A program made the position numbers and the translations under genes. 64,000 nt of DNA from NCBI GenBank assembly GCA_018396675.1, contig JAGTQX010000012.1, positions 230,319 through 294,318 of the forward strand, given 5' to 3'. Below the pieces are notes generated by a model. That model searched no databases and was not told where the DNA came from. It saw only the letters and a list, made by a program, of their open reading frames with translations. Every line of letters starts with the position of its first letter. Within the stretch, counting starts at the first letter, position 1. The DNA is from Candidatus Bathyarchaeota archaeon. Lineage in GTDB: Archaea > Thermoproteota > Bathyarchaeia > Bathyarchaeales > Bathycorpusculaceae. Below, piece after piece: positions 45,272-52,220 of this stretch.

Positions 45272-45559
45272 TTAGTAAGCCTCGTTTATCCATCCGATAG
45301 GCTTCTTCAGCTTGCTCATTGGAATTCTCAGGTGTATTTTGCCTTGGTTGTCTTTGTAGCCATGCTTCTTAACGCTTTCAAGGGCATCCTCGCCTATGAC
45401 TCCAACACGGTATCTCTCGTCTCGATACTCAACTTCAAACACCAATGCATCTAGGCTTCTGGATTCTCTAGGCTTATCTATTAAGAGGCAATCGACAAGC
45501 GCTAGGCCCAAATCTTCGTCCGACAATCCTTTACTAGCCATCTCCTCAACTTTTTCCAT
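45272..45559 (-). CDS. Hypothetical protein, 95 residues
   Basis: Small soluble protein starting MEKVEEMASKGLSDEDLG, mixed alpha/beta (EVEYRDERYRVGVIGED), ending KLKKPIGWINEAY. GAGGTGG lies about six bases before the ATG. It follows the ParB-like gene in the same direction and overlaps the alternative upstream start by a few bases, so they form an operon with the RHH gene. Function unknown. Confidence 0.55.
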   Translation of the reverse strand: MEKVEEMASKGLSDEDLGLALVDCLLIDKPRESRSLDALVFEVEYRDERYRVGVIGEDALESVKKHGYKDNQGKIHLRIPMSKLKKPIGWINEAY

Positions 45560-45573
45560 AAAACCACCTCTTT

Positions 45574-46425
45574 TCAAGGCTGGGAAGACTCGTTTCGAGC
45601 CTCCCTTTCAGCTTTTATGATTAAATCCCAAACTTTTCGTTTGCACTCCTTCTTATGAACTGCAATAAACGTAATCTCGCTTTTAGAAGTGAAATAACCA
45701 CCACAAAAGGCACATCTTCCCCTTCTCTCTTCTTCCTCTTCTTCGGCTCCTAAAGGTTTGAAGCGTTTACCCTCTTCCAAAGCCTCTTTTAGGCTTGAGG
45801 TTAACCCTAAAGCCTCATCCGTTAAGGGCTCCTCTCTTTTCATAGGCATAGTTTCGGTAGGCTTCTCTTCGCGTCTTGTCTCTTGCGATTCTGGTTTCCC
45901 CGGGAAACTTTTCGCCTCTTCGGAAGACTTGCTCAAAACCTCATTGTAGGCCTCTTTATACGAAATCAGCCCCGCCTTCAATTTTTCCAACACAGACTTA
46001 TTTTCTGCTATGTTCAAAAGTTTACTAACATAGCCTTTAGAAAACCTTAAACTTTCAGCTATATCTTCAACTTTCATACCCTTCCGAAGTTTTAATAGAA
46101 ACTCGGCAAGCTCTCCAACGTTCACTTTGCCCCTTAAAACGTTAAGCTTAGCACTATAAAGTAAGGCGTCTTGTTTAGTGCCATGCATCACATAAGCCTG
46201 AATCATAAATTTTCCGTGTTTCTTAGCTGTTTCAAGCCTGTTTTGACCGTCTGCAAGCCATTTATTCCCTTCCGAATCCATAAAAACGTGGACAGGTTGA
46301 ATAACGCCTTCATCTCGGACACTTTCTTCGAAATCTCTATAGTCGTCGAAATAACTGTGGATTCGGCCCTCTGGAATTTTAATGTCTTCGATTCTCAGCC
46401 ATTGCAGAATGGGGGTTTTATTCAA
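45574..46425 (-). CDS. ParB-like protein with HTH and C-terminal zinc finger
   Basis: 283 residues. A ParB/sulfiredoxin-type N-terminal domain (residues about 8-95) includes GVIQPVHVF and LADGQNRLETAKKHG, the ParB nucleotide-binding signature. A helix-turn-helix (about 110-160: KVEDIAESLRFSKGYVSKLLN) follows, then a charged linker and a CxxC-H-C finger (CAFCGGYF...HKKECKRKV). ParB-type proteins segregate plasmids or regulate. No ParA ATPase gene is visible nearby. TTG start overlapping the stop of the preceding RHH gene (TTGA). Confidence 0.78.
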   Translation of the reverse strand: MNKTPILQWLRIEDIKIPEGRIHSYFDDYRDFEESVRDEGVIQPVHVFMDSEGNKWLADGQNRLETAKKHGKFMIQAYVMHGTKQDALLYSAKLNVLRGKVNVGELAEFLLKLRKGMKVEDIAESLRFSKGYVSKLLNIAENKSVLEKLKAGLISYKEAYNEVLSKSSEEAKSFPGKPESQETRREEKPTETMPMKREEPLTDEALGLTSSLKEALEEGKRFKPLGAEEEEEERRGRCAFCGGYFTSKSEITFIAVHKKECKRKVWDLIIKAEREARNESSQP

Positions 46426-46616
46426 TGTGTTCTGCGTCGCGCTGCCACCTCCTGTTTCAGAATTGTTGTAAAAATGCTGCGCTTATCCAAGTCCTCTATT
46501 ACAAGGCGCCTGACGTATTCGCTTATGGTTAGGCCTTGGCTTTTAGCGAGTTCCTCAACAATTTTCCGTATATTGTCATCAACCCTCGTCCAAAGCGTGC
46601 AAGCCTTTTGACTCAT
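46422..46616 (-). CDS. Ribbon-helix-helix DNA-binding protein
   Basis: About 64 residues: CTLWTRVDDNIRKIVEELAKSQGLTISEYVRRLVIEDLDKR is a CopG/Arc-type ribbon-helix-helix. Overlaps the ParB-like gene downstream by four bases, so it probably autoregulates the operon from the AT-rich divergent region upstream. Start ATG three codons inside a longer frame. Confidence 0.75.
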   Translation of the reverse strand: MSQKACTLWTRVDDNIRKIVEELAKSQGLTISEYVRRLVIEDLDKRSIFTTILKQEVAARRRTH

Positions 46617-46624
46617 ATCCAACA

Positions 46625-46673
46625 ACCGTCAAAAATATATATGGGAGTTCTTTCCCCAGTTTCTGGGGATTAT
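46625..46673. promoter_or_regulatory. Divergent promoter with inverted repeat CCCCAG-TTT-CTGGGG
   Basis: AAAAATATATATGGG (46631-46645) is an AT-rich, nearly palindromic TATA-type element between the RHH gene and a plus-strand gene. CCCCAG (46654-46659), three Ts and CTGGGG (46663-46668) form a perfect 6-bp inverted repeat in the plus-strand leader, a likely operator for the RHH or ParB-like protein. Confidence 0.5.
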
Positions 46674-47132
46674 ATGGAAAAGGCCAATTATCCAGGGAAG
46701 AAAGTTTGCGGACCACAAGAAATAAGGGAAACCGTCAAATGCTTATGCGAAAAGGGTGCAAAAAATAGTGTTGTAACACCTTACCGGGTCGAAAAGGAAT
46801 GCCGAAAATTAGGCTTGAAAATCGATCATAATCAAGCGGAGGCTTGTCTTGAGGCACTCGAGGCTGAGAATTACGGGCAACTTTGTCAAGGCGAGGTTCC
46901 TAATCATGATGAACGATCCGGCTGGGAGCTTGTTCGTCTTGCTGGTCCCGGAAAAAAGTGGCTCATAGACCCCCAAAAAACATCTTTTGATTGGTGGATT
47001 ATCGGCTTCATAATCTTTAGTTTTGTGCTCAATATTCTTGCTTGGCAACTCAAGAATAGAAAAGACAGCGAAATTACACATGCACGCAGTACCCATATAT
47101 GGTTTATAGCCGGACAAATAATCACGCATTAG
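46674..47132 (+). CDS. Hypothetical protein with C-terminal membrane helix
   Basis: About 152 residues. An N-terminal winged-helix-like region (GPQEIRETVKCLCEKGAKNSVVTPYRVEKECRKLG) is followed by a tryptophan-rich segment and a single membrane helix (WWIIGFIIFSFVLNILAW, about 113-130). TATA-like sequence and the CCCCAG inverted repeat lie just upstream. Could be a membrane-tethered regulator; no family recognised. Confidence 0.55.
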   Translation: MEKANYPGKKVCGPQEIRETVKCLCEKGAKNSVVTPYRVEKECRKLGLKIDHNQAEACLEALEAENYGQLCQGEVPNHDERSGWELVRLAGPGKKWLIDPQKTSFDWWIIGFIIFSFVLNILAWQLKNRKDSEITHARSTHIWFIAGQIITH

Positions 47133-47281
47133 TCTTTAGTAAAGGCGTTCGATTGTTAGGCTAGAATATGGCGGGTAAAAGGCATGTATTCGATTCCTTA
47201 AACTAACCTGCTAATGAAGTCAGGGCGAAATTGTATGTACCTATATGGAGCGTTGTTGGGCTTTGCTGTTGAGTTGAGGTT

Positions 47282-47350
47282 GAACGTTCCCTAGAACGTT
47301 TGGAACGTTCGAGAATGTTTGGAACAACCTACAGAACGTTTAAGAACGTC
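47282..47350 (+). repeat. Iteron-like array of GAACGTT repeats with helical phasing
   Basis: GAACGTT or one- or two-base variants occur at 47282, 47294, 47303, 47313 (GAATGTT), 47322 (GAACAAC), 47334 and 47344 (GAACGTC). Intervals of 12, 9, 10, 9, 12 and 10 bp average about one helical turn, and the core AACGTT is itself palindromic. The array sits directly before a gene for a putative DNA-binding protein, as in iteron-type replication origins or multi-site operators. Confidence 0.6.
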
Positions 47351-47378
47351 TGAAACAGCCCTTTTTAATAGAGTTAAA

Positions 47379-48089
47379 ATGGAGTTGAAAAAGGTAATCA
47401 TCGATTATGCAAAGGAATTTTACGGTGAATATAAGAAGGCTCCGTCCATAAGGCAGATAATAACTCGTTTTAAAGCAGAGAAGCTGAACCGTTCAAAACT
47501 TTATAAGTTCTATCCAGGAGGACTGGCTGAGGTTTGCAGACTTGCCGGCATTCCAGTTCCAGAAAGGCTGGCAAATACTCAGATGGCGCTCAAGGCCAGA
47601 ATGAAAGCTGAAGAAAGGAAAGATGGTGAGGCCTTCTCTTCAGTGAGGTTAGTGTTGACCGAGGAGCAATCGAAACGTTTACTTGCTATTAGCTATTTGG
47701 AGAGAAAAGACGAGTTAACCGTGTTGGACGAGTTGCTTAACTTTGACTCACAGCTGCGGAAATATGGTCTTCCCATGGAAACGATAAAAAGGGTTAGTGA
47801 TGCTGTAGACGTGGCTGTTAGCAGAGGGTGGAAAATAAACCATGACCCGAGCTTTATAGATGCTATAACAAAAGCCTACAACCTGGGAATGCTCCACTTG
47901 CCTCCAGAAAAACTGAAGTTTTCTATGGAGGTTTTTGACTGGGCTAAGAAGAAAGGGTGGAATGCAATGGACTTAGTGGATTATGTAACAAGACATCATA
48001 ACGAGGTTGTGCTTTACATGCGTTATGTGAAAGGTGAAATGTCCTTTGAGGAGTTCAAAAGGAGGATTGAGCCATATGTCCAAAACTGA
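47379..48089 (+). CDS. Putative DNA-binding protein of the mobile element (replication or control candidate)
   Basis: About 236 residues. An N-terminal domain (KVIIDYAKEFYGEYKKAPSIRQIITRFKAEKLNRSKLYKFYPGGLAEVCRLAGI) has a helix-turn-helix look. The rest is helical and charged (VLTEEQSKRLLAISYLERKDELTVLDELL). It starts 29 bp after the GAACGTT array, which suggests that it binds those repeats and may initiate replication or regulate the element. This is inference from position. The end overlaps the next gene by 14 bp. Confidence 0.5.
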   Translation: MELKKVIIDYAKEFYGEYKKAPSIRQIITRFKAEKLNRSKLYKFYPGGLAEVCRLAGIPVPERLANTQMALKARMKAEERKDGEAFSSVRLVLTEEQSKRLLAISYLERKDELTVLDELLNFDSQLRKYGLPMETIKRVSDAVDVAVSRGWKINHDPSFIDAITKAYNLGMLHLPPEKLKFSMEVFDWAKKKGWNAMDLVDYVTRHHNEVVLYMRYVKGEMSFEEFKRRIEPYVQN

Positions 48090-48699
48090 TGGTTTTGCAA
48101 GGCTCCTTTTAGAAAAGGCTTCTCATATAGAGTTTAGAAGACGGGAAGAAATTAAACGTAAGCGTCGGTTGCATGAGCAATCCGTTTTTATAGCCAAGGA
48201 TGAACTTGCAAAGTATAACGAGCTAATTGAAAAGGCGAAAGAATTTCTCGACGAGGGTTCCGTTGAGGCGGAAAAATTCATTTTGAAGGATTTACACGAA
48301 GAGCTCGGGTTAAATCCATTTTTCGTAGCTAGAGAAGCTTGTGCTTACCGAAAGCTCCTTAAAAGTGAGCTTAGAAAAGCTAAGGAGAAAGTCGAACAGG
48401 AAAAAGAGGAAGCGTGGCGTATGCAAAAAAGTCTTGAGGCGGTAGTAAAAGTTTTGGTGTATCAAAACAAGCTTGAAAAGGACTTACGGGATGTAAGCCG
48501 GCTTTTTCAGATTTTGCGCTTAAGAAGCATAGCTGATCCCAAACTTGAACAGTTTATATGTAAATCATTAAATGTTCGAAGTCTAGATGAAGCTGAGAGC
48601 AAGATTAAACAAATACACCTAGACGGATGTATGGAGTTGGCTAGAAAAGAACTTAACGGCAACCCGTATAGCTGGTACGCGTTGTATATAACAGCTTGA
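48076..48699 (+). CDS. Coiled-coil hypothetical protein
   Basis: About 207 residues, almost entirely helical and highly charged (RRREEIKRKRRLHEQS, LLKSELRKAKEKVEQEKEEAWRMQKSLEAVV). Translationally coupled to the preceding gene by overlap, GGAGG ten bases upstream. Its 3' end overlaps the convergent gene on the minus strand by 47 bp. Possibly an accessory or structural protein of the element. Confidence 0.55.
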   Translation: MSKTDGFARLLLEKASHIEFRRREEIKRKRRLHEQSVFIAKDELAKYNELIEKAKEFLDEGSVEAEKFILKDLHEELGLNPFFVAREACAYRKLLKSELRKAKEKVEQEKEEAWRMQKSLEAVVKVLVYQNKLEKDLRDVSRLFQILRLRSIADPKLEQFICKSLNVRSLDEAESKIKQIHLDGCMELARKELNGNPYSWYALYITA

Positions 48700-49846
48700 T
48701 TTCCTTAACAACTGTTTCTAAGTCCGCTTTCAGAAGCGCACTGAAATATTCTGACAATGATTCTGGTTTATGACCCAGAATGGTTTGGCACAATTTAAAC
48801 CGATGTTCGATATTTAGGTTTTTCAGCAATGAACACTTTATAACCTCTTTAATTAGCCTTATATCATTTGGGTTGGCTTCCCTAAACGGCTCTTTTTCAA
48901 CGAATATTAAGTTTCCCTCCTCATCACAACTTATCAGCCCCACCATATCATGATATTTTACATTGTCTTCGCTACAGTAGGGACCTGCAACGAAAGCTTT
49001 GTTATAACCTGTATTCAATAGATAGTTTTCCACTTGGCCTATCCCAGCTCCTTCGCCCCCGCTTTTAGTTCTAAGTTCAGTCGACTCAGCCTCTATCAAG
49101 ATGGTTTCGTAATTTTTCATTTGTATTTTCTCCGGCGATTTGTCTTTTAGCCTAAGCATCTCTAGTTCCTCGATGAAACAACCTTTATTCATTAACCCAC
49201 TACTTTGAAGCGTAGTAATGTATTCTGGTATAAAGTAAGCTGATAGATCCCCACCACCTAAATTATAATCTGAGATAAAGTATCCCTTATCTCTTAACAC
49301 GACACCCGCGACATAACACCAAAAATCCTCTCCATAGACCCCATCAGCGCCAGAAGGCCATACAAGACAATCAGAAGGCTGCAAACCTGCTTTTGTAACA
49401 TTTTCTAATATTTCTTTACTCAACCTTTCCATAATGGAGGCATAATAATATTTAGAATAAATCGTGGTGTTTGCTTTAAAATAGCTGGGCGGATAATACT
49501 TGGACATGTCGACCATAAAGAAGTATTTCGGTCCAAGAATATCTGGGAAGAACTCGAGATATTCACTTAACGAACGGGATAGTATAGGAATAATCACACC
49601 TGAATTATTGTTCTCAAACGGAACTAACATGAGAGATTCCGTTACCTGAGATGCTGTTCTAAATTTAACTTTATGATTTAAATCCTGAATAAAAAATGCA
49701 CCAGTATACATGGATATAAGTATAGCTTCTCTTCCGTCTAGAATTTTAAAATCGGCTATTCCGGAGTGATCATGAGTCAAGAAATTACAGATTTTTCTCA
49801 ACAACTCTACGGCTGTCTCATGATCAATCCAGCGGTCTTGTTTCAT
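48653..49846 (-). CDS. Possible PD-(D/E)xK-like nuclease-fold protein
   Basis: 397 residues, not recognised as a named family. Near the middle TILIEAESTEL (E252, E254), preceded by GGGDLSAYF and followed by GIGQVENYLLNTG, is the D...ExE...GxGQ..YL pattern of the PD-(D/E)xK nuclease superfamily, though the second residue is Glu instead of Lys. The N-terminal half is rich in aromatic residues. It is divergent from a ribbon-helix-helix gene across an inverted-repeat region, an arrangement reminiscent of toxin-antitoxin or defence loci. Function is a hypothesis. Confidence 0.45.
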   Translation of the reverse strand: MKQDRWIDHETAVELLRKICNFLTHDHSGIADFKILDGREAILISMYTGAFFIQDLNHKVKFRTASQVTESLMLVPFENNNSGVIIPILSRSLSEYLEFFPDILGPKYFFMVDMSKYYPPSYFKANTTIYSKYYYASIMERLSKEILENVTKAGLQPSDCLVWPSGADGVYGEDFWCYVAGVVLRDKGYFISDYNLGGGDLSAYFIPEYITTLQSSGLMNKGCFIEELEMLRLKDKSPEKIQMKNYETILIEAESTELRTKSGGEGAGIGQVENYLLNTGYNKAFVAGPYCSEDNVKYHDMVGLISCDEEGNLIFVEKEPFREANPNDIRLIKEVIKCSLLKNLNIEHRFKLCQTILGHKPESLSEYFSALLKADLETVVKEIKLLYTTRTSYTGCR

Positions 49847-49855
49847 TGCACCACT

Positions 49856-49915
49856 TATGGATTATACTTTATCCATTTTGTATTTATGCCTTTCTTAATA
49901 ATCCATACATTATCC
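49856..49915. promoter_or_regulatory. Inverted-repeat operator region between divergent genes
   Basis: TATGGATTAT (49856-49865) and its exact reverse complement ATAATCCATA (49898-49907) are 32 bp apart, and TTATCC recurs at 49869 and 49910. The region separates the minus-strand 397-residue gene from the plus-strand RHH gene and contains AT-rich promoter sequence for both. The RHH protein is the likely ligand. Confidence 0.5.
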
Positions 49916-49931
49916 AAAAGAAAGGAGCATC

Positions 49932-50093
49932 ATGGTCAAAGCATATGCTAACATAAAACTTCCCGAAGAACTCGTTAAAGAAGTGGACAAGTTAATAAAA
50001 AATGGAACACTTGGCTACCGCAGTAGGGGAGAGTTCGTAGCTGAAGCAACAAGAAAACTGATTATGGAAATAAAAAGTGTGATGAAGGAATAG
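49932..50093 (+). CDS. Ribbon-helix-helix protein, 53 residues
   Basis: MVKAYANIKLPEELVKEVDK is a classic RHH strand followed by two helices (GYRSRGEFVAEATRKLIMEI). AAAGGAG lies a few bases before the ATG. Likely represses its own divergent promoter region, which contains matching inverted repeats. It could be the antitoxin-like partner of the divergent 397-residue protein. Confidence 0.7.
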   Translation: MVKAYANIKLPEELVKEVDKLIKNGTLGYRSRGEFVAEATRKLIMEIKSVMKE

Positions 50094-50210
50094 TAGAAAC
50101 GCTTTTTCATCATCACTATAACTGGCTACGGAAATTTCGGTCACTTAGTGCCAGAAAAATTCAAGAGTGCATTTTACCTTGGTAAAAGTTCAGCAGGTTG
50201 AAGACAAGAA

Positions 50211-50226
50211 GTAACTCTAGAGTTAC
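50211..50226. repeat. Perfect 16-bp palindrome
   Basis: GTAACTCTAGAGTTAC is fully self-complementary. It lies between the RHH gene and the following open frame, in a stretch where a longer reading frame may once have run. Operator or chance. Confidence 0.45.
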
Positions 50227-50315
50227 TTTGCAAAAGAAAGGTAATAAAGGCAGTAAACGATGTTCTGCGGTTAGGCGATACCTTAATTTTTGTATTATCA
50301 GATGAAAATGGAAGG

Positions 50316-50873
50316 GTGATTGGGAAATTCTATGAGAGGCTCTCAGCCTTCATTATATATCATTGGGATGGAACATTTACCATTCGCAGAAGTCTAATTA
50401 ATGCTCTATGTAACTTCTACAATAATGGCTTTGTTCTGCTCCGTTGCTCCCTCGATGTGCTTTTTCAAGGGCTGCTTTATCAGTGCTTGTCTATGAAACG
50501 CTTCAGAGAATCGAAGGAATTAAAAGAAATAAAAGAAGACTCTAATCTACGATGCATGGTGGACCAACTCACGAGACTTTTGGACAAAAATCCCGACGAT
50601 GCTTATAGGTTGGAGAAATCAGCTTATATATTTGATTTGTTAGAGAGAATCCTTAGGCTTCCGCCTGAAATAAGGCGAACCTATACTCTTCTTGCAAAAT
50701 GGGGAGTTTTCCATCCAATTAAAAAACCAATTAAAGCAATAGACAGGTTATACTATACAATGCTTTCATATAATGTGCATCAAAACTTCAGAGCCATTGA
50801 CACTGGAAGAGCAGTATTGGAAGGTGAAGAAATATTTGAGATCCATTTCCCATTCTTGAAGAAATCACTCTAA
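50316..50873 (+). CDS. Hypothetical protein, probably 5'-truncated or decayed
   Basis: 185 residues from a GTG. The frame stays open upstream to 50202 and reads like coding sequence (KAVNDVLRLGDTLIFVLSDE leading into NGRVIGKFYERLS), but offers no ordinary start codon before an in-frame TGA at 50199. This suggests an N-terminally damaged gene or a missed non-canonical start. The visible protein has no recognised domain; its middle is helical and charged (SKELKEIKEDSNL), and it ends EIHFPFLKKSL. Confidence 0.4.
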   Translation: MIGKFYERLSAFIIYHWDGTFTIRRSLINALCNFYNNGFVLLRCSLDVLFQGLLYQCLSMKRFRESKELKEIKEDSNLRCMVDQLTRLLDKNPDDAYRLEKSAYIFDLLERILRLPPEIRRTYTLLAKWGVFHPIKKPIKAIDRLYYTMLSYNVHQNFRAIDTGRAVLEGEEIFEIHFPFLKKSL

Positions 50874-51063
50874 GATTTTCTGAGAGTATCTCATGAAGTT
50901 TCAGATTTATGGATGTTTTCCGAACTTAATCTGCTTAAACGCACACTACCCCTTAGATTTCTTGAGAAGAAACTTAAAAGTTTGGTAACCTAATGAGTTA
51001 AGCGCTCAAGTAATCAATTATATTTAATTAAAAGCTGAATTATTAATTAAAATGATTACGAAA

Positions 51064-51076
51064 TAAATTATTTAAC
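51064..51076 (+). promoter_or_regulatory. TATA box for the zinc-ribbon gene (leaderless)
   Basis: TAAATTATTTAACG lies about 28 nt before the chosen ATG, so transcription could start at or next to the start codon; no ribosome binding site is seen. Confidence 0.4.
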
Positions 51077-51099
51077 GATATTTGACCGACATAGTTTGC

Positions 51100-51450
51100 A
51101 TGAGTCACATAACTGACATCTGGGAACCTGTTCTTGGGAAAAACGGAAAGGTAAAGTTTAAGCCTAAAGATACGATACGTGGACAAAAGGTAATCTATGC
51201 ATGGTGCTCACGCAGAAAACTATACTTGAAAACTAAGGATGGCGAAAATGTAACTGTAAATATTCGTGGATATGAAGGCGACTCCGGTTGCCCCAAATGC
51301 GGCAATGTTGGAGGCTCTGTGCAAAAATACAAAGTTGATAAAAGTCAACGAGACCCTATCTTTTTTATAGCCGACCTAAAGTGTCCAAAATGCAACACAA
51401 CCTACAATCTGAAAGTCAACATCTACGGCTATGAAAAAGATCACTTGTAA
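51100..51450 (+). CDS. Zinc-ribbon hypothetical protein
   Basis: About 116 residues. A beta-rich N-terminal part is followed by two CxxC pairs (CPKCGNVGG at about 65 and CPKCNTTYN at about 95) forming a zinc ribbon. Leaderless start from the TATA element upstream. Possibly a DNA- or RNA-binding accessory protein. No family recognised. Confidence 0.55.
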   Translation: MSHITDIWEPVLGKNGKVKFKPKDTIRGQKVIYAWCSRRKLYLKTKDGENVTVNIRGYEGDSGCPKCGNVGGSVQKYKVDKSQRDPIFFIADLKCPKCNTTYNLKVNIYGYEKDHL

Positions 51451-51452
51451 CT

Positions 51453-51470
51453 TAGGCACTCTAGGCACTC
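51453..51470 (+). repeat. Tandem repeat of TAGGCACTC
   Basis: Two perfect adjacent copies of the nonamer, ending 10 bp before the first dif-like site. TAGGCA also precedes the site near 60255, so it may be an accessory element. Confidence 0.4.
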
Positions 51471-51479
51471 TACTAAAAT

Positions 51480-51507
51480 GGTTCCGTTAGACGTTACTAA
51501 CGGAAAA
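51480..51507 (+). repeat. dif-like site A (recombination site candidate)
   Basis: Arms TTCCGTTAG (51482-51490) and CTAACGGAA (51497-51505) flank a 6-bp spacer ACGTTA. The arms are perfect inverted repeats. It shares the same architecture with four other sites at about 56460, 59517, 60255 and 63398. Lies in the gap between two genes. Confidence 0.7.
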
Positions 51508-51532
51508 GGTGATATTGCAATTTTTTAACGTT

Positions 51533-51787
51533 TCAAGTTTTGCCTTGGGATTGAGTTCTATTATTAGTTGCAAGCTTCCACGCAAACAGATGCTTACAAA
51601 CCTCAACCCTTCCGTCCATAACAGCCTGATAAAAATCTTCACAGTGACAGTAGCCTACAGCCTCGCAAATAAGATAGTCCCTATTTTCGCCGACTACAAT
51701 CCACTGAACCCGCCCACTAGGCAAAAACATACTTTTTGACACGCCTATCCTTAACAAGCTGCTAGGCTTCAAAACCCCTCCGACCAA
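51533..51787 (-). CDS. Small SWIM-like zinc-finger protein
   Basis: 84 residues with CHC followed 17 residues later by CKH (YCHCEDFYQAVMDG...VEVCKHLFAWKLA), the CxCxnCxH pattern of SWIM zinc fingers, which mediate DNA or protein contacts. TTG start with AAGG close upstream. The last gene of a minus-strand series, directly inside dif-like site A. Confidence 0.6.
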   Translation of the reverse strand: MVGGVLKPSSLLRIGVSKSMFLPSGRVQWIVVGENRDYLICEAVGYCHCEDFYQAVMDGRVEVCKHLFAWKLATNNRTQSQGKT

Positions 51788-51858
51788 ACAACCTTAAAAC
51801 TTCAGCATAGTCCGCTCCAACACGTCCTAAAGCAGCCAAAACACAACAATAATCGACC

Positions 51859-52131
51859 TCACTCTGCTTCAACTTTTATAAGTCTCCTAACATTATGAAG
51901 TTTGCATTCTCGAGGAACCAAGACGCAAGACAAAACCTCTTCAACTTCACAATGTTGACAGGCGTTACAGCTTAACTCACAATTCCTACAGCGAAGCTCA
52001 ACCAAATGCGGAAACTTCTCGCTAACCTTAACCACTGCTTTTCCTCTGTGAATAACAATCCATGCTTGGAGAGCCTGTTCAACCTCATGGCTTAAAGCCC
52101 CGTGAAAGCTACCATGCTTAAGAAAAGCCAA
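51859..52131 (-). CDS. Cysteine-rich small protein
   Basis: 90 residues with a dense Cys cluster at about 48-75 (CRNCELSCNACQHCEVEEVLSC, partially shown here as CRNCELSC and CNACQHC), suitable for two zinc or Fe-S sites. TTG start preceded by GGGAG eight bases upstream. Same direction as the SWIM-like gene, probably co-transcribed. No family recognised. Confidence 0.5.
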   Translation of the reverse strand: MAFLKHGSFHGALSHEVEQALQAWIVIHRGKAVVKVSEKFPHLVELRCRNCELSCNACQHCEVEEVLSCVLVPRECKLHNVRRLIKVEAE

Positions 52132-52220
52132 ACGCTTAAACTCCCGCCTCTTTGTTTTAGGCTTAATTTACGTTAGACAGTTTAAGCACCATAGACACGA
52201 AGAGCAAATCAAAAGGTAGC

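Noticed and set aside
46809..47129. Minus-strand frames opposite the 152-residue membrane protein
   Set aside because: No ribosome binding site or family features; the plus-strand frame has a promoter-like element and a sensible membrane segment.
49040..49060. CGCCCCCGCTTTTAG as a copy of the tRNA-Cys 3' end (attachment site)
   Set aside because: Similarity to CACCCCCGGCTTTTACG is short and interrupted, and it lies inside a coding region.
50199..50201. In-frame TGA as a selenocysteine codon
   Set aside because: No selenocysteine insertion element can be seen and no selenoprotein family is recognised; frame decay is simpler.
52166..52192. A sixth dif-like site (TTACGTTAG then TTAAG after 5 bases)
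   Set aside because: The left arm has one mismatch, but the spacer is 5 instead of 6 and the right arm matches only the TTAA core. Possibly a decayed copy, not counted.
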